From JACTMJ01 sp039812845 (lineage in GTDB: Bacteria; Acidobacteriota; Terriglobia; Bryobacterales; Bryobacteraceae), in contig JBDIBK010000194.1 in assembly GCA_039812845.1 (NCBI GenBank), positions 1-6,068 of the forward strand: a DNA stretch of 6,068 nucleotides, written 5' to 3'. Below are positions 1 to 5,472 of the stretch, in pieces. Position 1 is the stretch's first letter. Each line of letters begins with the position of its first letter. The notes beneath the pieces are model-generated. The model made no database searches. It was not told the DNA's origin and saw only the letters and a program-made list of their open reading frames with translations. The translations under genes were made by a program, and so were the position numbers.

Positions 1-794
1 AGCAGCGTCTCAAATTTCGATTGCACCATGCGCCCCGTCTCGAGCACCTCGTCGTGGCTGAGCTTTTCCTGGGAGAGGCCCGCCGCCATGTTCGTGACGC
101 AGGAGATGCCCAGGCAGGCGATGCCCATGTGGCTGGCGGCGATCGCTTCGGGCACGGTGGACATGCCCACCAGATCGGCGCCCAAGGTCCGGAAGGCGCG
201 AATCTCGGCGGGAGTTTCGAAGCTCGGCCCGAGCAGCGCCATGTAAACGCCCTCCCCAAGGGAGACACCCACACCGCTCGCGACCTCCAGGGCGATCTGG
301 CGCAGCAGTGCGGGGTACGCTTCGGACATATCCGGGAAACGCGCGCCCAACTGGTCGAGATTCGGGCCAATGAGCGGGTTCGTTCCCTGGAAATTGATAT
401 GGTCCGTGATCAAAACCAACTGTCCGCGCTCATAGCTTGGGTTGATGCCGCCGGCGGCATTCGTGAGCACCAGGGTGGTGACGCCAAGCAACCCGAGCAA
501 ACGGACGCCGAAAACCGCTTCCTGCGCGGAGTAGCCTTCGTACTGGTGCACACGCCCGGCGAGGCAGGCCACATTCACACCGCCAATCTCGCCGAGCACG
601 AGCTCGCCTGCGTGGCCCTCGGCGGAAGGCACCGGAAAACCGGGGATCTCACTGTAGCGGATCTGGCGCGAGTTTCGAAGCCGACCGGCGAACGCGCCCA
701 GTCCGCTGCCAAGCACAATGCCGATCCGCGGCTTGCGCGCCGCATGGGCTTCCACCACCCGCGACGCTTCCCGAAGCAAATCCCACTGCGTCAT
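1..794 (-). CDS. punA: Purine-nucleoside phosphorylase, trimeric type (3' end cut by window edge)
   Basis: Cytoplasmic enzyme that splits purine nucleosides with phosphate into free base and (deoxy)ribose-1-phosphate. I translated 264 residues from the ATG at 794; members of this family are usually about 270-280 residues, so only the last few are missing. Family signatures occur in order: GSGLG phosphate loop (29-33), EGHAG (59-63, His61), GRVHQYEG (80-87, Arg81 and His83), NAAGGIN (112-118), GPSFETPAEIR (189-199, Glu193), VGMSTVPE (209-216, Met211) and TNMAAG (234-239). Asn235 matches the Asn that selects 6-oxopurines in human PNP (Asn243), so inosine and guanosine are the likely substrates. 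A strong Shine-Dalgarno sequence lies 5 bases before the ATG and overlaps the stop of the transporter gene 11 bases upstream, so the two are co-transcribed. The alternative names deoD and xapA are used loosely for relatives; the trimeric class is clear, the exact symbol less so. Confidence 0.95.
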   Translation of the reverse strand, partial: MTQWDLLREASRVVEAHAARKPRIGIVLGSGLGAFAGRLRNSRQIRYSEIPGFPVPSAEGHAGELVLGEIGGVNVACLAGRVHQYEGYSAQEAVFGVRLLGLLGVTTLVLTNAAGGINPSYERGQLVLITDHINFQGTNPLIGPNLDQLGARFPDMSEAYPALLRQIALEVASGVGVSLGEGVYMALLGPSFETPAEIRAFRTLGADLVGMSTVPEAIAASHMGIACLGISCVTNMAAGLSQEKLSHDEVLETGRMVQSKFETL

Positions 795-798
795 TCCG

Positions 799-806
799 CC
801 CTCCCC
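799..806 (-). promoter_or_regulatory. Ribosome binding site of punA overlapping the nupC stop codon
   Basis: On the minus strand GGGGAGGG begins with the G of the nupC TAG stop codon and lies just before the ATG at 794. A ribosome finishing nupC would cover this site, so translation of the phosphorylase is probably linked to that of the transporter. The sequence is seen directly; the coupling is inferred. Confidence 0.75.
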
Positions 807-2032
807 TAAATCAGCATACCGACGATGCAGGCCGACATGAAATTGGCCATGGTGCCGGCCGCGACGGCGCGCAAGCCGAGGCGCGCGAGGTCCGACTTGC
901 GGGAGGGAGCCAGAGCGCCGATGCCGCCCACCTGAATGGCGATGGAAGAGAAATTGGCGAAGCCGCAAAGCGCGTAGGTGGCGATGGTAAAGGAACGGGG
1001 CGAAAGCGTTTCCTTGAGCGGACCCAACTGGAGGAAGGCGACGAACTCATTCAGCACCAGGCGGGTGCCAAGCAGATTGCCCACGGCCTGCGCGTCCGAC
1101 CAGGCGACGCCCATCAGCCAGGCCACGGGCGCAAACAAGACCCCGAAAAGCTCCTGCATCGTCCCAGGAATCCACGCCATGCCGGGCAAGGCGTGAACCC
1201 AGCCGAAGAAGCCGTTGATCATGGCGATCAGCCCCAGAAAGGCGATCAGCATTCCGGCGATATTCAGGCTCAATTGCAGCCCGTCGCCCGCGCCCCGCGC
1301 GGCCGCGTCGATCACGTTTACGCCGGGCTTCTCCACTTCGATATCCACTTTGCCGAGGGTTTCCGGGTGGTCACTCTCCGGTGCCAGCATCTTCGCGATC
1401 AGGATGGTGGCGGGGGCGGTCATCACGACGGCCGTCAGCAGATGCTTGATCTCCACGCCGGCCAGCCTCACGTACGCCGCCATCACGGCCCCGGAGACGT
1501 GGGCCATCCCGCAGGTCATGACGGTGAAAAGTTCGCTCTCCGTAAGCCTCGGCAGAAAGGGCCGGATGGTGAGCGGCGCCTCCGTTTGCCCCATGAAAAT
1601 GCTTGCAGCCACGTTGGTGGCTTCCGCGCCGCTCACGCCCATCACGCGCTGCATCACCCGCGCCATGACGCGCACCAGCACCTGCATGATTCCGAAGTAA
1701 TACAGGATGGAAAAGAAGGAGGCGATGAAGATGATGATGGGGAGAACCTGAAAGGCGAAGAGCACCCCGTATGGGCCGGCCTTGGTGCCGAGGGCTTCGC
1801 CGAACACGAAGCCGCTGCCCGCTTCGACAAAGCCGAACATGGCGTTCACGGCGACGCTGGCGAGCTCAAAAACCTTGCCGAAATCGGTGAGGAGCACGAG
1901 GCAGGCGAAGCCGATCTGCAGGCCCAGTCCCCAGAGCAGCAGCGAGAGCCGGATGCGCTTGCGGTCCTTGGAGAACAGCCAAGCAACCCCGAGGATCGCC
2001 GCAAGCCCCAATAGACCGGTAAAACGCTCCAT
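806..2032 (-). CDS. nupC: Concentrative nucleoside transporter, NupC/CNT family
   Basis: Inner-membrane symporter that brings nucleosides into the cell using a cation gradient (CNT family). The 408-residue length is normal. It is strongly hydrophobic, with membrane segments near 5-20, 30-48, 90-112, 195-213, 250-276, 295-310 and 385-407. CNT signatures are present: GQTEAP (148-153) in the first hairpin, which contacts the base; NEFVA (328-332) and FANFSSI (358-364), which contact the ribose in solved CNT structures. Next to these, the residue matching the sodium-binding Asn149 of the Vibrio cholerae CNT is Ser144, and His178 stands where that protein has Ser183, so the coupling ion may not be sodium. 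The ATG at 2032 has a GGAGAGG-type ribosome site 5 bases upstream. It sits between two nucleoside phosphorylase genes, which fits import feeding directly into phosphorolysis. Substrate range (pyrimidine, purine or both) cannot be read from the sequence. Confidence 0.95.
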   Translation of the reverse strand: MERFTGLLGLAAILGVAWLFSKDRKRIRLSLLLWGLGLQIGFACLVLLTDFGKVFELASVAVNAMFGFVEAGSGFVFGEALGTKAGPYGVLFAFQVLPIIIFIASFFSILYYFGIMQVLVRVMARVMQRVMGVSGAEATNVAASIFMGQTEAPLTIRPFLPRLTESELFTVMTCGMAHVSGAVMAAYVRLAGVEIKHLLTAVVMTAPATILIAKMLAPESDHPETLGKVDIEVEKPGVNVIDAAARGAGDGLQLSLNIAGMLIAFLGLIAMINGFFGWVHALPGMAWIPGTMQELFGVLFAPVAWLMGVAWSDAQAVGNLLGTRLVLNEFVAFLQLGPLKETLSPRSFTIATYALCGFANFSSIAIQVGGIGALAPSRKSDLARLGLRAVAAGTMANFMSACIVGMLI

Positions 2033-2094
2033 TCCCTCTCCGAACGATTCTTCGAACTCAGGCGATGAATCGGGATGCCCTGGAACGCTGCGCG

Positions 2095-2109
2095 CGCCCG
2101 CGGCGGGCG
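2095..2109. repeat. GC-rich perfect inverted repeat just after the phosphorylase stop codon
   Basis: A 7-base arm (CGCCCGC) and its exact complement flank a single central base, three bases past the TAA of the pyrimidine phosphorylase gene, in the 79-base gap before nupC. In RNA it could fold only after opening the innermost pairs. No T-run follows on the minus strand, so a normal intrinsic terminator is unlikely. It could be a weak attenuator or a 3'-end stabilising element, or chance in GC-rich DNA. The rest of the gap holds only the nupC ribosome site. Confidence 0.35.
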
Positions 2110-2111
2110 GC

Positions 2112-3416
2112 TTAGCCGACGACTTCGAGAATCAATTCGCGGTTCTCGGGTTCGCTGTTTGAGATGCGGAAGGCATCCTCCACCATCTCCGCGGCTTCTT
2201 CCACGCGCTCCTCGCTGGTGTAATAGAGACGCGCGAGAACGGACCCGTTCTCTACCCTCGCGCCCACTTTCACTTCCAGGATGACGCCGACGGCGGGATC
2301 GACTTCGTCCGAGAGGATCTCCCGCCCGCCGCCAATCATGGCCGCGGCGCGCCCGATATCCTCGGCGTTGATGGCGGAAACGAAGCCGCCGCGGGGAGTG
2401 AAAATCTCGCGCGCGCCCAGCGCGTTCGGCAGGAGTTCGAATCGGTCGAGCACCTGCGGGTTGCCGCCCTGCGCGGTGATCACTTCCTTGAACTTGCGGT
2501 AGCCGGAAAGGTCGATCAGCTTGTTCTGGGCAATCTCGCGGGCTTCATCGAGATTCTTCGTGACCTTGCCAGCATGGATCATGCGCGCGGCAAGCTCCAG
2601 CGCGATCCGGGTGAGGTCGCTTGGCCCCATGTTCTGGAGGGTCTGCGAAACTTCCATGATTTCGAGCGCATTCCCCACCGCGAAGCCGATGGGCTGGTTC
2701 ATATCGGTGACGAGGGCCTGGACGCGCTTATCGGCGCGGCGGCCGATGGTGATCATCATCTGCGCAAGACGCCGCGCATCGATCTGCTTCTTCATGTGAG
2801 CGCCCGCGCCCACCTTCACGTCGAAGACCGCGGCGTCGATGCCGGCGGCAAGCTTTTTCGACATGATGGAAGAAGCCATCAAAGGAATCGAATCCACCGT
2901 GCTCGACAGATCCCGCAGGGCGTAGACGCGTTCATCGGCGGGAGCGATGTCCTGGTTCTGCTGCATGAAGGCGAGGCCGTGTTCGCGCAGCACCATCTTG
3001 AAGTCGTCGAGGCTGAGATCCGTGCGGAAGCCGGGAATGGAAGCGATCTTGTCGAGGGTATTGCCCATGAACCCGGTGGTGCGGGAAGCGATGATCGGCA
3101 CCACCACCCCGGCGGCGGCCGCAATCGACGCGGCAATCAGCGTCGTCTTATCGCCGACCCCGCCCGTGGAAGACTGCTCGACTTTCACGCCGGGAATGTC
3201 GGAAAGGTCGAGGGCCTCGCCGCTGCGGACCAGATAGTCCGTCATCGCGGTGGCTTCGTCCTCGCTCATTCCGCTAAAATAAACGGCCATCAGGAAGGCC
3301 GCCATTTGGAAGTCGGGAATTTCACCGCGGCTGTAGCCGTCCACCATATAGACGATTTCTTCGGCGCTGAGTTCTTCGCCTTCGCGCTTCTGGTGGATTA
3401 AGTCAGTTGTTCGCAT
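2112..3416 (-). CDS. pdp: Pyrimidine-nucleoside (thymidine/uridine) phosphorylase homologue with an altered phosphate site
   Basis: Homologue of the dimeric enzymes that convert uridine, thymidine or deoxyuridine plus phosphate to base and sugar-1-phosphate. At 434 residues it has the length of Bacillus/Geobacillus Pdp, and conserved motifs fall at the same numbers without gaps: N-terminal helical domain (1-65), STGGVGD (83-89), YALRD (165-169), IPLMASSIMSKK (177-188), DVKVGAGA, a C-terminal PYNP domain (about 345-425). The base-binding residues Arg168, Ser183 and Lys187 are all kept. The phosphate side is not: Lys81 is Gln, the neighbouring His82 is Ser, Ser110 is Ala, and the usual SGRGLGHTGGT loop reads ASRTTGFMGNT; Ser83 and Thr120 remain. 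The reading frame is intact, so this is not a simple pseudogene. The ATG at 3416 aligns with known starts but has no clear Shine-Dalgarno sequence. The downstream nupC and punA genes support a role in nucleoside salvage. Fold and family are certain; activity as a normal phosphorylase is not. The symbol deoA is the other possible name. Confidence 0.88.
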   Translation of the reverse strand: MRTTDLIHQKREGEELSAEEIVYMVDGYSRGEIPDFQMAAFLMAVYFSGMSEDEATAMTDYLVRSGEALDLSDIPGVKVEQSSTGGVGDKTTLIAASIAAAAGVVVPIIASRTTGFMGNTLDKIASIPGFRTDLSLDDFKMVLREHGLAFMQQNQDIAPADERVYALRDLSSTVDSIPLMASSIMSKKLAAGIDAAVFDVKVGAGAHMKKQIDARRLAQMMITIGRRADKRVQALVTDMNQPIGFAVGNALEIMEVSQTLQNMGPSDLTRIALELAARMIHAGKVTKNLDEAREIAQNKLIDLSGYRKFKEVITAQGGNPQVLDRFELLPNALGAREIFTPRGGFVSAINAEDIGRAAAMIGGGREILSDEVDPAVGVILEVKVGARVENGSVLARLYYTSEERVEEAAEMVEDAFRISNSEPENRELILEVVG

Positions 3417-3442
3417 TACTTTAAGCCCAAGCTACCAAAATA

Positions 3443-3476
3443 CCAGATCGGGAGGCCCCGACGGGCGGAAATCTGG
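3443..3476 (-). terminator. Branched inverted repeat between folK and pdp, possible weak terminator or leader structure
   Basis: On the minus strand CCAGAT and ATCTGG form outer 6-base arms around an inner GCCC/GGGC stem with a 4-base loop. They are followed directly by TATTTT. This lies 37 bases after the folK stop and 26 bases before the pdp start. It could partly end folate-operon transcription, or be a leader hairpin for the salvage genes. The outer loop is large (22 bases) and the T-run short, so it is a weak candidate for an intrinsic terminator. Confidence 0.35.
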
Positions 3477-3493
3477 CTCTGCCCGAAATCCGG
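3466..3493. repeat. Imperfect 11-base direct repeat upstream of pdp
   Basis: CGGAAATCTGG (3466-3476) and CCGAAATCCGG (3483-3493) agree at 9 of 11 positions and start 17 bases apart, in the gap between folK and pdp. The core CGAAATCCGG of the second copy recurs exactly at 5288-5297, upstream of folP. This could be a shared operator, but with only three short copies chance is also possible. Confidence 0.25.
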
Positions 3494-3513
3494 GGCGCAA
3501 AACACTCGTCCCA

Positions 3514-4062
3514 TCAGGGCTGTACAAGCCCAGCCGCGCCGCCCGGTTCCTCACTGGCGAGCGAGCCGAAGCGTTCCACGCCGCCCTGCCCGGAGACGGC
3601 ATCGCGCAGGTCGGCAATCTTCCGCCCGAGCGCGGGATGGCGCAGTTCGGGTGCGATTTCCGCGAGGGGCACAAGCACAAAGAGCCGGTCCTGAATCCGC
3701 GGATGGGGCACGGAGAGGCCGGGTTCGTCGATCGCGGCCTCTCCCCACAGCAACAGGTCAATATCGATGATGCGCGGGCCATTCTTGATGGTGCGGATTC
3801 GGCCCATCTCTCGCTCCATGGCGAGAATCGCCTCCAGAACGGCGCGCGGGGAAAGCCTGGTGCGCAGATGGAGGGCGGCGTTTAGGAACCAGTCCTGATC
3901 CGCGTACCCTACCGGTTCGGTGCGATAGAGGCTCGATAGCGCCACGACGCGGCCAAGGCTTTCGAGGCGCCGCGTTGCTTCGCGAATATGCGCGGGCTTG
4001 TCTCCCAAATTCGAACCGAGGCCGAGATAGATGTCCGCGGCCGTGGAGCCCTCCCCGCTCAT
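3514..4062 (-). CDS. folK: 6-hydroxymethyl-7,8-dihydropterin pyrophosphokinase (HPPK)
   Basis: Cytoplasmic folate-pathway kinase that moves pyrophosphate from ATP to 6-hydroxymethyl-dihydropterin, giving the substrate of FolP. The 182-residue protein shows the HPPK landmarks: YLGLGSNLGD (12-21), YRTEPVG (46-52), DQDWFLNAA (55-63), the RIR..NGPR loop (88-97), the metal-binding IDID (Asp100 and Asp102) and PHPR...FVLVPLAEIAP (119-138). The loop is one residue shorter than in E. coli and has Asn94 where E. coli has the ATP-loop Trp89; the catalytic arginines are kept. About 25 glycine-rich residues at the C-terminus extend past the domain. The ATG at 4062 overlaps the folB stop as ATGA, with GGAG 8 bases upstream inside folB. 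An in-frame extension back to 4212 would lie wholly within folB and is not credible. Confidence 0.96.
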   Translation of the reverse strand: MSGEGSTAADIYLGLGSNLGDKPAHIREATRRLESLGRVVALSSLYRTEPVGYADQDWFLNAALHLRTRLSPRAVLEAILAMEREMGRIRTIKNGPRIIDIDLLLWGEAAIDEPGLSVPHPRIQDRLFVLVPLAEIAPELRHPALGRKIADLRDAVSGQGGVERFGSLASEEPGGAAGLVQP

Positions 4063-4418
4063 CGCCGCCGCTCCATCTCCACGCCCGCCGCGCCCACGCC
4101 CCTTTCGCGGAGAGCGGCGGGCTTGCGAAGCAGGATGCGCACACTGTCGGCGGGAAATTCCGCCAGCACCGCGGCGCAGATCGCTTCGCCGAGCGTCTCC
4201 ACCAGCACCCATTCGCGGCTGGATATCACGCGCTCGACCGCGGAAAGCACCGCCGCGTAATCGATGGTATCGGCGACGTTTTCAGACATCGCGGGAATCC
4301 GCAGGCTCTTCCCGATCGATAAATCCAGGACGACCTCCTGCGGTTGCGCGCGCTCTTCCGGGGGGACGCCGATCCGGCAGGAAAAATGGGCGTCAAACAG
4401 ATGAATGCGATCGCTCAT
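4059..4418 (-). CDS. folB: Dihydroneopterin aldolase (DHNA)
   Basis: Folate-pathway aldolase that cleaves 7,8-dihydroneopterin to 6-hydroxymethyl-dihydropterin and glycolaldehyde, supplying FolK. The 119-residue protein is the usual size for this small ring-forming enzyme. Key residues are in place: GVPPEER..Q (17-27, with Glu22), DTIDYAAV (50-57, Tyr54), VETLGEAI (73-80, pterin-anchoring Glu74) and RILLRKP (94-100, catalytic Lys99). The start at 4418 is set by a GGAGAGG ribosome site 7 bases upstream and by an ATGA overlap with the folP stop; it ends in a second ATGA overlap with folK. The open frame upstream to 4535 lies inside folP and is ignored. Confidence 0.95.
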   Translation of the reverse strand: MSDRIHLFDAHFSCRIGVPPEERAQPQEVVLDLSIGKSLRIPAMSENVADTIDYAAVLSAVERVISSREWVLVETLGEAICAAVLAEFPADSVRILLRKPAALRERGVGAAGVEMERRR

Positions 4419-5245
4419 GAAGCAGCCTCTCCAACGCTGGAGCGAATGGCATCCACCACGCGAAGCGCCCGTTTGCACTCGGCCACATCGTGTACGCGCA
4501 AGACGCTTACCCCCTGCATCGCAGCCGCCACACATGCGGCGATGGTGCCCTCCAATCGCTGTTCGTTCACCGCCGCCCCCGGCACTTTGGCCAGGAAGGA
4601 CTTGCGGGACGGCCCCAGCAGCACCGGATAGCCCAATGCGACAAATTCCCCTAATCGGCCGAGGATCTCAAAGTTGTGAGCCGCGGTTTTGCCGAAGCCG
4701 ATGCCGGGGTCAATGGCGATATCGCGGATGCCGGCTTCCCGCGCCAGGGCGGCCTGCGCCTGGAGATACGCGGCAATGTCATGGACAACATCGCGATAGC
4801 GGGGCGCCTGCTGCATCGTCCGGGGCGTGCCTTGCATGTGCATGATGACGACGGCGGCCCCGTGCCGGGCAGCCACTTCCCGCATCGCGGGGTCTCGCAA
4901 GCCGCCGACATCGTTCACGACGCGCGCCCCCGCCCGCAGGCAGGCGTCCGCCACCGCGGGCTTCATGGTATCGACCGAAATCGCCGCGGCGGCATCGCTG
5001 GCCAAGGCTTCGATCACCGGCAGGACGCGGCGCAGTTCCTCTTCCGCCGTCACGGATTCAGACCCTGGGCGCGTGCTCTCCCCGCCCACGTCCAGGATAT
5101 CCGCGCCCTCATCCGCCAGCCGGCGGGCGTGGCTTATGGCGCTGGCCGGGTCCAGGAAGCGGCCGCCATCCGAGAAGGAATCCGGGGTGACGTTCACAAT
5201 TCCCATCACCAGAGTATGCGCGGCTTGGAAGAGGGATTCAGCCAT
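4415..5245 (-). CDS. folP: Dihydropteroate synthase
   Basis: Joins 6-hydroxymethyl-dihydropterin pyrophosphate to p-aminobenzoate, making dihydropteroate; this is the target of sulfonamide drugs. The 276-residue TIM barrel carries every family block: GIVNVTPDSFSDGG (15-28), DVGGESTRPG (52-61), SVDTMKP (90-96), NDVGG (111-115), MHMQGTP (135-141), DPGIGFGK (179-186), GPSRKSFL (211-218), EGTIA (232-236) and RVHDV (250-254). The blocks look wild type, with no sign of a resistance-type Sul enzyme. I chose the ATG at 5245 because it gives a normal N-terminus, though no Shine-Dalgarno sequence precedes it. The frame stays open to a GTG at 5329, but those 28 residues are low in hydrophobic residues, match no FolP feature and also lack a ribosome site. 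It is the first gene of the folP-folB-folK set and its stop overlaps the folB start. Confidence 0.96.
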   Translation of the reverse strand: MAESLFQAAHTLVMGIVNVTPDSFSDGGRFLDPASAISHARRLADEGADILDVGGESTRPGSESVTAEEELRRVLPVIEALASDAAAAISVDTMKPAVADACLRAGARVVNDVGGLRDPAMREVAARHGAAVVIMHMQGTPRTMQQAPRYRDVVHDIAAYLQAQAALAREAGIRDIAIDPGIGFGKTAAHNFEILGRLGEFVALGYPVLLGPSRKSFLAKVPGAAVNEQRLEGTIAACVAAAMQGVSVLRVHDVAECKRALRVVDAIRSSVGEAAS

Positions 5246-5472
5246 GAGCGGAGACGAAACTTCATCGTAGCGTGGCTGGCGGCGGGGCGAAATCCGGCCC
5301 GCGTTTTCGGGCCTGCCTGCCTCGAACACGCGGCAACCGATGCCGTTTCATTTCGGAACATTTCCCTCCGTTCTTGAAATTTATCGAGATTTCCATTCCG
5401 GCCCCGCGACTATCTTCCCGAGCGCAGAAAATGACTGCCGCCTCTTGACACTCAAATTTTGGAGCCTATTCC
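5246..5472. promoter_or_regulatory. Divergent intergenic region between folP and the secreted-protein gene
   Basis: The longest non-coding stretch in the window must hold promoters for both directions, but none is clear. Toward folP the best -10 candidate is TACGAT (5269-5264), with only a poor -35 (TTTCGC) 17 bases further up. The 5340-5400 part is notably AT-richer than the rest and holds two CATTTC copies 10 bases apart (5349 and 5359) and a GAAAT-N8-ATTTC inverted repeat (5376-5393), which could bind a regulator. The ribosome site of the plus-strand gene (GGAG, 5461-5464) lies 8 bases before its ATG. Confidence 0.5.
5264..5292 (-). promoter_or_regulatory. folP: Tentative folP promoter
   Basis: TACGAT at 5269-5264 matches four of six -10 positions, including the most conserved ones, and would place the transcript start about a dozen bases before the folP ATG. 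The -35 hexamer TTTCGC (5292-5287) is poor. A very short leader would explain the missing Shine-Dalgarno sequence. This is a guess from pattern alone. Confidence 0.2.

Noticed and set aside
21..809. Long plus-strand open frame of 262 codons
   Set aside because: It lies opposite the purine-nucleoside phosphorylase, which has all family motifs; the plus-strand product is His/Arg/Ala-rich, without motifs, as expected for a GC-rich shadow frame.
1193..2014. Plus-strand open frame of 273 codons
   Set aside because: It is antisense to the transporter gene; its very His-, Asp- and Gly-rich product reflects reverse-complemented membrane-protein codons.
2574..3401. Plus-strand open frame of 275 codons
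   Set aside because: It is antisense to the pyrimidine phosphorylase homologue, with no ribosome site or recognisable domain.
2112..3416. The pdp homologue as a pseudogene
   Set aside because: The frame is full length, the ungapped numbering matches active family members, and the base-binding residues and most motifs are kept; the changes cluster in one site rather than being scattered.
5246..5329. N-terminal extension of FolP from a GTG at 5329
   Set aside because: The added 28 residues match no FolP feature and the GTG has no ribosome site; the ATG at 5245 gives a normal N-terminus.
4676..5377. Plus-strand open frame of 233 codons over folP
   Set aside because: It is a shadow of the fully conserved folP gene, with no supported start or family.
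5431..5448. Five-codon leader open frame (MTAAS) before the secreted-protein gene
   Set aside because: There is no ribosome site and no regulatory residue pattern; such short frames occur by chance.
5445..5472. Perfect TTGACA -35 box followed by TATTCC before the secreted-protein gene
   Set aside because: Transcription would start at or after the ATG at 5473, removing the ribosome site and the signal-peptide start, so it is probably coincidental.
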